Part shown: positions 24,438-36,882 of the stretch, one piece after another
Position numbering within the stretch: the first letter of the stretch is position 1
How the letters are laid out: the number at the start of each line of letters is the position of its first letter
Assembly (NCBI GenBank): GCA_021904315.1
Contig: CM038911.1
Coordinates: forward strand, 22,975,390-23,039,389
From: Sphagnum magellanicum
Lineage: Eukaryota > Streptophyta > Sphagnopsida > Sphagnales > Sphagnaceae
Reading direction: 5' to 3'
DNA length: 64,000 bases
Notes under the pieces: model-generated
Database searches by the model: none
Told to the model about the DNA's origin: nothing
The model's input: the letters and a program-made list of their open reading frames with translations, nothing else
Translations under genes and position numbers: made by a program

Positions 24438-27400
24438 ATGAAGAAGTTGCGGCAAGGAAGCTGGGCGCAGCAGCAGCAGCAGCTGCCTTCTTCTTTATTG
24501 TTGTTGTCGCGGATCTTGCTCCTCCTCCTGCAGCTACTGCTTTTCCTGCAGCCAGCTGTTTGCCGTATTGCTCCTCTTGGGACAGTAGTAGTTGCAGCGA
24601 GGAGGAGTCCGGGTACTAGTAGTCGTAGTAGTAGTAGTAGTAGTTCGTCGGCCGGTTCAAACCCAATTGACGTTTTCTTTGTGTGTGGCGGCGGCGGTGA
24701 TGGTGATGTCGTTGTTGCTCCAGACGCGGCGGATTTTCTCGAGAAGCTGAATGTCAGCTTACTATTGGGGATTGATAGTAGAAGTAGTAGTCTTTGTAGG
24801 AGGAGACGGAGCGGCGACGGCGGCGGCGGTCGCAGAAGCAGTTTGGATTCTGTTTTGGGTGGAGAGCGAGAGAACAATGGAGCAGCAATGCAGTGTTGGA
24901 GCGACCACTACATACGTGGGTTTCCGATGGAAAAGCGATCCGTGGACTACTTCGGCGCCGGCGCTGCTTCTGCGGCGCTATCAGTAAAAGCAACCACACA
25001 AGGAGGAGAGAAGAAGCAGCAGCAGCAGCAGCAGGAGTTTCCATCAGCCACGACTTTGCAGAAAAATCCCAGTATTATTCTAACTCCTTGCTGCGACAGC
25101 ATTCACGCTTCTTCTTCACCGGCAACCGAATTTCCTTTAAGCCGCAGATCCTTACAGGCAAGTACCCACACTGTCCAGAGGGACCTTCTCCCCCTACTGT
25201 ATCTGAATTCCAAAGGAAGAAGGAAAGGCTATAATCAATCCAGTCTGCACTGCTATGGATTTTTCCAGGAGAAACATAAAGAAAAGTAAAGCCTGTTTGA
25301 GAAATTAGGGCTGAATCCATTCAAATGAGCAATTGCAAGAAGAGAAGCGGATTGAAGCCAGGACTTGATGGATGGTTTCACAAAATTGCAGGCACAGACT
25401 GGACAAGCCACTGCTGTCACCATATCTTATTTGGAGTGCAGACGAGGGCATCTATGGCTTGGCTGTGTGAGACTTGCACTAATTTTCCCCTTGCCTCCTG
25501 CAATGTCTCCTAGTTTCCACTGTAGAGCAGCTCCACCCATCTTCAGTTATGGGGCCTGCTGCAACACTATTTCTCACATGCATGATTAGTTATTTTCTGT
25601 TTCTCAACCTCACCCATAAAACTGAAACTGGGACTGCAAAAGATGGGGATACTACTAATAGCAAACCACCTGGACCAATCAAACCATCTAGCCAATCAAC
25701 AGCAGGTATTAGGCTTTGCTGTGCCTTTCGCCAGCCTCCTCAGCATCCTGTGCAAAAGTGCTGAGCCAAACCAACATGTTTTGACTTTTCTTCATCCAAT
25801 ATTTGCTGTATGGTGCACTGGGTTGGAGTAGCTCTTAGTCTGCAGGATGATAACTATCTCACTGTTATCCAGAATCTTCCAAAATGTATCAATTCTGAAA
25901 GATGGTGGACTGGGTTCATGATGAATTCTAGACTAATGTTGTCAATAGGAACCAGCTTTGTTGAGATGCAAGTGTGCATGTGGTGTGCAGGATTGGTGGG
26001 AAAATCAAGTGGTGGGTGCACTTGTGTGCATTGCTGGGGTCCTAATGGTGGTCATTGCATGCGCACACTCAGCCAAAGACAATGCCACTCATGCTGACTT
26101 TTTGGAATCCATTGCAAGCTTACCGCCACGGTTTTCTTACACAAAGCTGCAAAAGTCCACCAAGAATTTCAGCCGGAAGCTGGGTGATGGTGCCTTTGGT
26201 TCTGTTTATGAGGGGTTTCTTCCCAATGGCTTGAGGGTAGCTGTTAAAATGCTTGATAAGACGTCTGTTCAAGGGGAGAAGCAGTTTAGGGCCGAGGTAG
26301 CATCAATGGGTGCCATACGGCATCTCAACTTGGTGCGCTTGCATGGGTTCTGTTCTGAAGGCTCACACCGCCTGCTTGTGTATGAGTTCATGGCAAATGG
26401 CAGTCTTGACAGTTGGCTCTTTGGGAAGAAACATGGGGAGAAGCTACTAGACTGGGAGCAGCGCCTCAACATTGCACTGGGCACAGCTAGAGCCCTTGCA
26501 TATCTGCATGAGGAGTGCAGTGACCATATCATCCATTTGGACGTCAAGCCTGAGAATATCCTTCTTGATCACCAATTTTGTCCCAAGGTTAGTGACCACT
26601 GGACAAGCAAGATTGTATGTGGTCCTGGTTTGTTTGACCATCATGAGTGCCTTTTCAGCTGTGAAGCTGTACAGAGCTCTTGAATCTGGTACTCTTTGGG
26701 GGTTGCTGCAATATTTTGTGACCTTCTAGATTGCTTGTTATGCAGTGCAAGCTATCCTTTAATCTTCCTATGCCACCTGTGTGATGTGCAAGTGCTCCAA
26801 ATTAAGCAAATCTATACAGTCACATCTTCTTTTGAGTTCTGGGTCCTTTTGCTTCGAAAATCAGTAACCATAGTTGTTGGTCTGCCAGCAGTATTCATTT
26901 GACATGGCCCACCTTTGTAGAAGATCAGGAAACAAATCTTGCATCAGTGTTTGTCTGGAATAGGCAGATCTTACTCCAGAGATACTGACAAGGGGTTCTG
27001 ACATGATTCTCACAGCTATCAGATTTTGGGCTTGCCAAGTTGATGGATAAAGAACAGAGCAGGGTGGTGACAAGCATGCGGGGCACACCTGGGTATCTAG
27101 CTCCAGAGTGGTTACTGCCACAAGCTGCAGTCACGGCCAAGACAGATGTTTACAGTTTTGGCATGGTATTGCTAGAGCTAATTAGTGGACGTGAAAACAC
27201 CAACTTCTCACTGGGGAAAGAGCAGTGGTATTTTCCAGCTTGGGCTTTTAAGCTTGTGGGTGAAGGGCGTACTATGGAACTCTTGGACAAGCGACTGCAT
27301 GTTGAGGAGGTGGAGTACTTTCACAAGGACAATGCCTTACGTGCAATTCATACAGCACTGCTTTGCATACAGGATGATCCAGTGTTGAGGCCCTCCATGA

Positions 27401-28056
27401 GTCGTGTAGTACACATGCTGCAGGGCCATGTGGAGCCAGAGCCCCTGAATGCTCGGCAAGCAGCTATCCACCCCCCAAGGCGCTTACTTAGTGCATTCAC
27501 TGCAAGCAGGAGTGACATGAAAGCTGAGGATGTACGGTATGAGCCTGCAGCACCTATAGTCCCTTCTTCTGGACCAATTGTACTCCCCCAGCCTGCTCCA
27601 GTCAAGCTTGAACCTTCGACCCCACAAGAGATGGATGCGGGAACTAATCAGGGAGCAGATAAGATGTCGCCTCTGCCACCAGCAGCACTATCATCATATC
27701 AAGGACATCAGTCATCTGGCAATAAGCAGACAAGAATGGTTCAAGCCCATGCTGTAGACACAGGTCAAAATTCTATTCCTCCTTGGCCAGTCAAAGGGGA
27801 TGTGATATTGTTACGAGGGCCTGGGGGGGACTTATATGGAGTGGTGAGAGAAGTGAGAGTGCAAACAAAGCAAATGAGACTGGCACTGCTACACAGAATT
27901 GGCTCAGAGTTGAGGTGGAGTGTTTGGGAGGAAGAAACTTTGTGGAGGCACTGGAATGAATCTGTCAAGACGCTTGACTTCTGGGTTGTTGTGCGTTGGT
28001 CCACCATCCCAGGACGTGGGATTGAAAAATTTCCTGTGGAATGGATGGCGAGATAA
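24438..28056 (+). CDS. Receptor-like serine/threonine kinase (SD2-5/lectin-RLK-type kinase domain), three-exon model
   Basis: Model: exon 1 24,438-25,157, exon 2 25,991-26,587, exon 3 27,016-28,056 (785 aa). Exon 1 begins with a signal peptide (Leu-rich residues about 17-38, then AVC), followed by a Ser/Gln/Gly-rich ectodomain of about 200 residues with no recognised lectin, S-locus or PAN domain. Intron 1 would use a GC donor (CAG|GCAAGT). Exon 2 encodes a membrane span (VVGALVCIAGVLMVVIAC, residues 247-264) and the kinase N-lobe: Gly loop GDGAFGSV (305-312), Lys326 in AVKM, then HLDVKPEN (422-429), which is non-RD. Exon 3 starts LSDFGLAK with APEW downstream. After the kinase come a Pro-rich linker and an 88-residue unrecognised tail (VKGDVILLRGPGG to the end). 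The second intron and kinase are secure. Joining exon 1 to exon 2 is inference, and an ectodomain exon could be missing. A plasma-membrane signalling kinase is inferred; the ligand is unknown. Confidence 0.75.
25540..25830. repeat. Sequence shared with 63.5-63.8 kb (copy 1)
   Basis: Lies in intron 1 of the kinase model. Blocks such as TTAGTTATT, AACTG.GA.TGCAAA, ACTACTAATAGCAAACCA and CATGTTTTGA..TCATCCAAT recur in the same order near 63,530-63,755. It may be a dispersed repeat or the remains of duplicated kinase-gene DNA. Confidence 0.6.
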
Positions 28057-29150
28057 TAAGAGCTGAGAGTAGCCCTGGGGTTTTTTGACACTTATGTTGA
28101 GAAAGTTGATGACTACACAAAATGTGCGGTCGTTGTTTACCTCCCAGAAGTGGGTGTGGTGATTACAATATGTTTGGCAGCTTATATCAGAAGACTCTGC
28201 TGATTCCTATAATCAAATAGGTCAATCAATAGTTTTGACCAGGCATTGCTTTGAATTATCCTTCAACCAGCCAAGAGAGATTTATAAGGGATGATGAACC
28301 AACATCAGCTTCCACTTTGGGTCTAGTGTAGCATACTTCATTATTGCAAAGCTGTGCTTCATCGCCACTGTTTGTTCATCCCCACATTCAGTACTGTTGG
28401 TTGCAGAAGCTGGAAATAAATTCTGCATAAAGCAGCTGTGGATCTGTATGGATGGTCTATTGTTTCACAGGACCGCATTTTATATTGCCCATCTTTCCGA
28501 AGGCAATGGTGATATTTTGCAGTAGAGATGGAATTACCCCCTGCTGCTAGCTGGTGCTGTTGTATTCTGTTATTCCTCATCAATCCGTATAGTGAGGACA
28601 TAGGTCTTTGTGTGGAAGTCTCTACGGTCACTGGGCGATTAGCTAAGAGTTCTTTAGCACTATCATCCATAGATGTTTCACTCAAGGAGCCAACAATGGG
28701 TGTCGTCATCTCATCTTTGTCTTAACATTCTGTGCATCCTCTTCCTATGTGCAGCACGGTCCATAGAAAATTGCGCAGCAAACATTGCCTACAGTTTCAG
28801 TTTGTTACTCGCACAGTAGGCCAAACGAGAGAACTGAAAGAGATTTGACAGAAAGTTTAGGACCAGTGCAGGGAATTTTAGCATTCAGGAGGGCAAGAGC
28901 ATTTTTACAGATCGCACGGTCGAGGTTCCACAGGTTTTCATTCACTGGACTTTAGAGGTATGCAGTCCTTGAAAGCCCCATTTAGCTGGTGGACAAATGT
29001 TCTATGTTGGATCTAGAATTGAACCAAATTTCATGTTTTATGGTAAACATAATAACCCGACTAAGATGCATCAAGTTGTGCATCAAGCAAGCACAACAAA
29101 GTGCGTTCCTGCACTAAAACATGATTAGCAGTTTGCACTGCTTGTCTGCT
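28057..29150. other. Downstream region of the kinase gene
   Basis: Composition stays gene-like for about 0.9 kb after the stop codon, consistent with a 3' untranslated region. No other coding region was recognised. It then returns to AT-rich sequence near 29.1 kb. Confidence 0.4.
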
Positions 29151-32100
29151 TGACTAGCAATTCATCCGCATCATCAACTCATCAAGTCTTGAAGCAAGTT
29201 TGCAATACACACAACTAGTTATATCATTCAGATCATTGGTTGAATCTCTTATCCACAAGAAGCTTTGCTTGTAACAATATACCGAATTTGCATACAGAAC
29301 AAACACTTTTATTTTGTGAACCTTGCAACTAATGACCAATGCAATGTGGTCAAAAAACATTTGGGTGCAATTTATTTTTCACCTTGAACAAGTGTAAGAA
29401 TGATACATGCAAAATGTTGACGAATGTTGTAAAGAACAACCAATTTTAAGGTTAGATAGCAATGTTAGTTGGCCAACTTAAAATGCCTTTGAAAAGTTGC
29501 ATGAAACCCACTTATGATAGTCAAGCAAACCCAAGGTTGATCATCATGGAATTTGTTTGCTAAAAAAAAATGATGCCACGTAACAAATCACATTCACAAT
29601 CCCAACATAGATCATATATTAAGTACTTCAAAACTAATTTATAGAATAAATAAAATATCTCATAATATAGTTCATGTAACATAGCTCTTCATTCAAACAT
29701 GATGTTTGCCCATGATTGTTTCACCTTTCATCAATAACATGGATAAGTTATTCATCATCATCTAATGTGTTGTTAGATAAATTCATTTATGAATGCTTCA
29801 TTTTAATGAATGAATTTCATCCAATAGCTTGTCGTTCACAAATGAAGTTTGTACATCATTATCTAATTTATATTAGATTACATTCACTTGGAATGCCCAA
29901 ATTTCATCCATCATGGATGAGATTTATTCATGATTGTTCACTTTTCATCAAATAAAATCTATTCATAATCATTCATCTTTTTATCCATAATAGAAATTCA
30001 AAAAGGTGTTTTAGAAAATTCCTTGGGGGCTTATGGAGGGTTTATTTAATTATCATCAAACACAAACAAATAAATGTAGTCCCCTCATAATTATTTTAAT
30101 TTATTTAACATCAATTTGATATACATGACCTTACACCATAGTTATACTTCACACTTATTCATACCTTGTGTTTTTAATTTGTAAAACACACTTCTTCTTC
30201 CCACCAATTTCAAGTTCTCACAAAAGTTGGACATGAATAAGTTGTTCATGGTGTTTAATGCACTTTTGACCTCCACTTTGATTGGGCATTTTTACATATT
30301 AATGTGGCAAAAGTATTCAACTTGATGTTAAAAGACATTATGTTTTACAAACTATATGCAACAAAGAAGTGACATTGTTGAACTCGTCCCTTTTGTTCAC
30401 ATGTTGTATGCATTTGAATTTCCTTTCAAAAAATTTCATTGTGATCATGATGGTGATGTCACTATCATTCCATTGACCAAGGGGTAATGTTTGAGACAAT
30501 TGTTTCAATAAACCATTATTATCATAGTTCATTTTAAGCATTATGATTTATAATTATTTGTTATTTTTAACCATCCCCAATTACATTCGCTTTTAAAAAC
30601 TATCCTTACTCATTCTTGACAACATTAAAGTCCCTACTTTCCCAATTTAGAATGATAAGTCTCACCGTGCAACTTCACAAATGTGTCATGTGGTCTCCTT
30701 GTAGCTTGAGTATTAATTTTGTTGTACCATTTTTGTTAACACTCCTTAATTGATTTTATGATATTGGGTGTTCAAATAGGATCTATGTTATGCGTGTCAT
30801 CCTTTATCAAAGATTTCTCATGAAAAGATATTAGACACATTATCTCCCTATGATGGGCAACATCCAAACAACTTTTGGGATTTTAACTTGTTTTGCTCAA
30901 CATGCACCAAAGCTTTCTATGATGTTTTTCCACTCTTTCCAAATTTGACAATTTTTTTACAACAATTGATTTTTTTCCTTTTTAGGTTTTTAGGCATCTT
31001 TTAGGTCTAGGGTAATTCAATAGTCCACGTGGGGTTTCAACCCATCAACAAGATTTGTTCTCCATTTCTATTGTTGACATTAGTTTCATTTCAACAACTA
31101 TCATCACCCCAACAACCACTATGAAAAATCATGTATCTAAAAACCTAACCATCATGCAACTATATGTCCTTTTGCAATCGATGTGCAACCAAGTGACATA
31201 TTTTTCATAAAAACATGGTGTATTTGTAAATTAAATGACACTTTTGATATTCATGAAAGTTCCATATTAATCACATAGTAGTTGCATGGGATATCCCTTT
31301 ATGATTAGAATATGCATTGTATATATGATTTTCGTCAATGTATATTTACTTTATTTGCACATCGCACAAAAGTTATTATAGGCTAGTATGGTGCAACAAG
31401 CATATGGCCCTAAACTATACATTCATGCCACATTAGTGCCTTGTCACCATGGCAAATTCAAATTGGCATGTTCATTGCCATCTCATCCATGAGGTCATTA
31501 TAAGCAATTCTTTTACAATTGGGTTTTGACTACATAGTTATATGTGGGCCAACAACCAATATGCAACTAAATTTCAACTTGAAATTTGAAATTTGGGTGT
31601 GACATGTAAAAGCAAGTGACATGTTAACATAAGTTAATAGAATTTCCCCTTTGCACCAATAACCCTCATGTGCATATATTTGTTATTAAGAAATTCAAGA
31701 TGAACTAAAAAGGAATGATTTTTTTAAAAAAACATTTTGTGCACATTTTGGTTGTTTGAAGATGTTAGTGTCATATTTGTAAATAATTAAGATTAATTTT
31801 TCCTTCTTTGCATTCAATTTCAAATTAGAGATAAGAGGTTAAATTATTATTATTATTATTATTATGTGTTTTTCTTGTGTGGGAAACAAATGAAGACATT
31901 AAAAAAAAAACAAATGTCAAAACAACTTAGTGAAACAAAAGACCAAATATGGTGAAGTCTAATGTCAATATTCTAAGTATGTGTTATGGTCTATTTTGAA
32001 AATCATCATTGTGTGCAAATGTAGGTTGTAGTTTAGTTTGTATCAAGGCACTACAATCATAGAATAATTTTATTTAGGTTGAAAATATATCCATATTCTT

Positions 32101-32740
32101 TTGGACTACAATGTTATCTATATGTTATTGATTTCATTTCACAAATGACATTAAATATCATAATATGGTATATTTCAAAAGCAAACAAAGTGGAATGAAT
32201 AATTTGCTTTCACATCATTTCTCCTTTCTACCCAACCAAACAACGATGTTATGTAATGATGAAAAGGATGAAAATTTCTTGGGCTTGGATTTGGATTAGA
32301 TTATTTGGCCACAACTCCTTTGGACTTATTGAATTTGAACAAATGAGCTTTGTCAATGAATAATAAAATTGATGCTACAATTAGATCTAGCTAGTGTTGG
32401 TCATCCTTTAACCAACGTTCAAGCTTTTTCAACAATTGAGAGCAATGGCACTTATTGGAACCGTTGGTTGTAATTCTCACCTCACCATCAATGGTAGTGT
32501 CACTTAGTTGTTCACCTACTAAGTAAGTCATTGCCTAATGAGACTACTTGCATGTTTTCCTATCCTATGCACATTGAGCTTCATATTTAGGAACATAGCT
32601 TTGTCACACAAAGGCAATAGGGAGATCTTTCTCTCCCCCAAAGCTTTTTTTCAAGCTCCACACCCTCTTCTCACATTGCAAAACACAAGATAAACATTGT
32701 GTTTGCATGAGGTACAAAATCCCATGATATTTAAAGGAGT
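29151..32740. other. AT-rich gene desert
   Basis: No coding or RNA feature supported. An ATT/TTA trinucleotide run lies near 31,844-31,866. The remainder is unique AT-rich sequence with words such as TTCATCC/GGATGAA recurring loosely around 29.7-30.0 kb. Confidence 0.5.
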
Positions 32741-34477
32741 CTAGTTAGTTTTCAGCCTCGGGTATTGTAGGTAGGTGTACAAGTAGTCAATTTGCAAGGC
32801 TGATATCTTTTCTGGCCTCGTTGTCTTGTATTTTAACATGTGAAAGCAAAAAGGACAAGATATTCTTGCATGGTTTCTTGTCATGTCAATTCCTGGTGAT
32901 ATGTAAATAGAATACATTGCAACTACGAACTTTAATGTGGAACCTGAAACTTCTATTGTGTAGCCACAGCAATCAAGCATCTTCGTTGCCATAGGCAGGT
33001 GGGATCTTAGAGCAATTGTCCAGCATATGTATGAGAGATTGCAGAAAAACCCAAAATAGTACTTTGAAGGTGACCATCGTGTCAGTTGAAGCAAAACCAA
33101 CTGACATAAGAGGAATGAGAGCAGTGATAACCTTATGCATGTCACTTAACGAAGTCTCTCACCATCACCTCCTATTGTTCAACAACAGAAAAAGCAAAAG
33201 GGGTTTAGTAGTAAGTAAAACCTGGATTGAGGTGAACAGAGAGGTCCGTGAGTTTGTGGCAGATGATGAACAATGAAAGAATTTGTGCAGAACTGTGATG
33301 AATCATACTGAATAAGCTCACAAGTCAAGACTTGTCCTGCATCACGTAGAGAAATAAGAAAAAGTTGTTTTCACCATAGCATTAAACCTGCTGTTTGCAT
33401 TTCAGCTCATCAGCACATCTCCTGGTACTGTGTCGCATTACAAAAAACAAAGCATACACACCGATCTACCAAATGTTGGTGGCATACACATTGCAAGGAG
33501 ATCAGTGGGCCCATCCTTCAGTGGTGGCTTCTATCCCATAACATAAAAGATAGCTTTGGAAGTTTCAGCAAAGTTAGACCACTCACAATAGAAACTCAGT
33601 TTTGACTTGCAAACAGCATCACAGATGTCATCAAAACTTGCTTCAGATGAGTACACCCAGAGTTATTTAAGAAAACCACAGCTGTTTTATAAAAGAGCAT
33701 CTGTATTACACAAGTGTCACAAGTTCTAGTTGACAGATTCAAAAACTTCTGCGCAACAGAAATTCATTAACCCTACCAACTAACAGCAGTGTAACCTCTC
33801 TAGAAAAATCCTAGGGAGAGAAACATTGGATTGAGCAAACTAAAATCCTTCAAACTACAACTACCTAGTCAGCCACCAGACTTACCTGCACAAATTCAAA
33901 AAGAGCCTTCATCAGTCAACAGACATCATACTAATCACACATCAGACATGGCAATTGCTTGTGCAAGACTCAACAGATTTGTGCTTGTACACCAATACTG
34001 AGCCCGCAGCCTACAGGCCCTGCCATTAGGACCAATTGCCACCTGCTAGGTGGCTATGGGTTGGAACAACCAGTAGTCATTTTGACTCATACACCCCTTG
34101 GTGGTCAAACCCAGCCAGTAATCAGAACTAAATCTCAGCAGGCTTTGGCACTCTTCCAGTTTTCAGCATGCAGGTGTTCTACAAGTGGTTCAGTAGTTTG
34201 AGAAGATGCAACAAACAAGTCCACCCAGCAGGTCAATGTTACACCTAGCCTAGCCCCACATTTTGCTAGACACAAGAAGATGCCCACCTCTAATAATGAA
34301 CATCCAGCAGCTTGAGGATCAGAGATCAAGCTATGCAAAACTTGGTTCTGTTGGAGGTAGAGATGTCAGAGACTGTATCTTCAACAGCTCTTGTTCCTTC
34401 GCCTGCAAACCAAGCCCCTTCCTTCATTGAATACCCAGCCAGAGGATGTATACTACATTCAGATGCTGAACACCAAG
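32740..34477. other. Gene-like but uncoded block downstream of the SRO gene
   Basis: Balanced composition unlike the neighbouring desert. A 134-codon minus-strand frame at 32,741-33,145 has no family resemblance. The block most likely carries 3' untranslated exons of the SRO gene (minus strand) or a decayed gene. Confidence 0.35.
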
Positions 34478-36882
34478 TCAACCCAATCTCAAACCACACA
34501 TCTGACAAAAAACTAATACCTTCTGACACTTGTTAAGATGTCGAATAGCCTGGACCAATCGTGCATCTCCAGCAACATCTCGACAAACTTTAATGAGTTG
34601 TTCCCGTGGCAACCTCCCAGTCTGGAACCAAAGAAACCTCATCAAACACTTTCATATGTCAATTCCGAATTAGTGACACTTCCAAGGAGAACTGTTTTAT
34701 TAACTTGAACTTTCAAACAGTTGTGACCCACCTTGAATGAAACATATTGCTGCTGCAGAAAATAAAGGTCTCCTGGTAACAGTTGCTGCCGCAAAATTTG
34801 AAACAGGCAAGGGAATGAGACACAAGGGGATGTTGGACCTAGCACATGCTGTTGAATTCCACCCACATGGTCATTCCATTCTTCTGATGGCCTTTGTGTC
34901 TGCACAACAGGAACTATATTGAGGCTCACAAACAGCTTCCATCCCAACCAAGGAGCCAAACTAACTAGCTAAAATATCTCCTATGGAAGCAAAAGCAAGC
35001 AGGAAGCACTGTAATCCAGAGCACAACTCAACCAACTGGTATGAGAACGTGTTAGAAAACTATTGAGCACGTGTTGAGCATCACTCTTGCACAGAGATGT
35101 CCCTGTAAGACCCTGTAAAAGATCCTACAGCCACCCAACAGACTGACAACAAGGATAGATGCTCAGACCTCATGCTAGAAGGATAAAGAGCCTTGCCCAT
35201 TACAAATCATTCACTGACAAAAGTGCAACAGGAAGTGACTTCGCAGAAGAGATAAACTCAAAGACAGACCTTAACGTAAAGACATGAAGAGGTTACTGGA
35301 ACTTCATTCCAAGTTCTGGAAATTCCTCTCTGGTTCCCCTTGACTTCTGCCATCAAATCTGCCAGCAGCCCGCTACAGTTAGCCAGGTGTTTCTGTATGA
35401 AACTTAACAGGATAGATGCAGGCACAACAGCTACCTTGCATGAGTACCTCAATTCAACAACAGGTGCTAGGTCTGACATCCGAAACAGCATGAGATTTCA
35501 TAGATTCCTAATTCAAGCACAGTCCCGTGAAAGTAAACAACCACCAAACTATACGATGATGGAAAAATCAGAAAGCTAGTTCCCTCATCAAGAACTGTCA
35601 TATACAAATGCAGAAACTTACTGTGCCATTTAGGGGACAACTTGAAACTGACCACATAAAGTGGGAGAATGTGAGTGTTCATGTGAGTACTCCATATAAT
35701 TAGTCGCTTAGGATCAGACAGGTCATCTACACCTGTGTCAAAGTTTTCACTGCTTGGGTGGAACCGATCAGAGCCTTGTAAAACAAGCTCTGCAGTCCCC
35801 AATATGACCCTACACAGCAACATGTGTTGCTCCCCATTTTCATCATTATCTGCATACACAGCACTATACATAGACAATTCACAGATCAGTCTCATTACAT
35901 CAGGAGCCCCCACAAAATGCCACTCAATGAACCTCACTTAACAAAGAGCTAATCCACCAAACAGACGTAAGACCCAGCTCAACTGAACAAACAGTAAGTG
36001 GCAATATGTCTTGAGTGCATAAGGAATATGTTTTCACCTGACTTCAGCATGATTTTCTGGGGCGAGATACACTCCAACACCATAAGCTGAGCCATTCCTT
36101 GGTGTCCTAGGCTGTCCAAAGCCATGAAGAATGATCCCTGAAACACCTGCCTTTGAACTACCATGCCATGCATATTGCACATTAGCATTACCTCTGTTCT
36201 CTCTTGTTAGCTGTTCCTGTCTTTCAAAGGCTTCCTGCCGTGCTTGTCCTTTGGAACTTGTATCTCTGTAGATCCCTGTTATCAGGACATCTGACCCAAA
36301 CTCACCTAGTCCTTTGATAAGCTTGCCCTTCACATCCATAAATTCCTCCTCGTTTTCTAGGGAAGGCCATGCAAACTGCACATTAGCATGTCCTTGGGAC
36401 TGTCTTATCAGTTGTTCTTGTCTTTCAAAGGATTGCCACTGTGCTTCTCCAGTTATACCAGAGTCTCGATAGATCCCTGGTATTACAGAGTCCGAATTAA
36501 ACAAACCAAGACCTTTCAAAAGCTTGGCCTTGGCCTCTGCAACTTCCTCCTCACTTTCCAGGGCAGGCTGTTGCTCAGAGATTGCATTCTCCCAAGATAG
36601 TGGCAACACCTCTCTTTGACTAGAATGATTTCCTCTGGTGAATACTCTCTTGGCAAACCTGCCGTGCAGACAAGTTGGCTTTGTGGAGTCCAGGCTGCTG
36701 AGGTCCTCAACTCTGGTTCGTTTAATAATTTCCTGTATGCATTGATCTCCATTTGCTGGTGCAACTGCAGATAGAGTGGTAACAACCTTGCAACCTTGCT
36801 TCCGTTTTCGGCCGTGTTCAGAACTAGTAAAACTATGAGGAGTGGTATTGCTGGCTGAATTTCCATTGGAACTAACTTCCAT
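34478..36882 (-). CDS. SRO-family protein: PARP-like domain plus RST domain, with duplicated PARP start
   Basis: Model (minus): exon 1 36,882-36,038, exon 2 35,863-35,622, exon 3 35,430-35,345, exon 4 34,621-34,478, 438 aa, phases consistent. Residues 1-105 are polar with a basic patch (GRKRKQG). The PARP-like domain includes NANVQYAWHGSSKAGVSGI, NGSAYGVGVYLAPE, then DENGEQHMLLCRVILG and STHMNTHILPLYVVSFK. The C-terminus reads as an RST domain (ILLSFIQKHLANCSGLLADL, then REQLIKVCRDVAGDARLVQA), which in RCD1/SRO proteins binds transcription factors. No WWE domain is seen, so it resembles the short SRO class. Residues about 110-173 and 177-241 are a tandem duplicate of the PARP N-terminal segment. 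The exon 3 donor is uncertain (an alternative lies further downstream), and an in-frame ATG at 36,945 would add a hydrophobic leader that I judge to be non-coding. Likely a nuclear stress-signalling adaptor with doubtful ADP-ribosyl transferase activity. Confidence 0.85.
36037..36600 (-). repeat. Tandem duplication of about 200 bp inside exon 1 of the SRO gene
   Basis: The string GCACATTAGCAT occurs at about 36,178 and 36,379, a period of about 201 bases (67 codons), and the downstream text matches through the ..TTCCTCCTC..TTTC..GGG block. Because the period is a multiple of three, the frame is kept and both copies are translated. Confidence 0.85.

Noticed and set aside
24278-24877. 199-codon minus-strand open frame opposite the kinase exon 1
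   Set aside because: It is a low-complexity Leu/Ser/Pro/Arg/Gln mirror of the repetitive coding exon on the other strand, with no domain or splice context.
32741-33145. 134-codon minus-strand open frame
   Set aside because: Composition and lack of motifs suggest a chance frame in a possible 3' untranslated exon.
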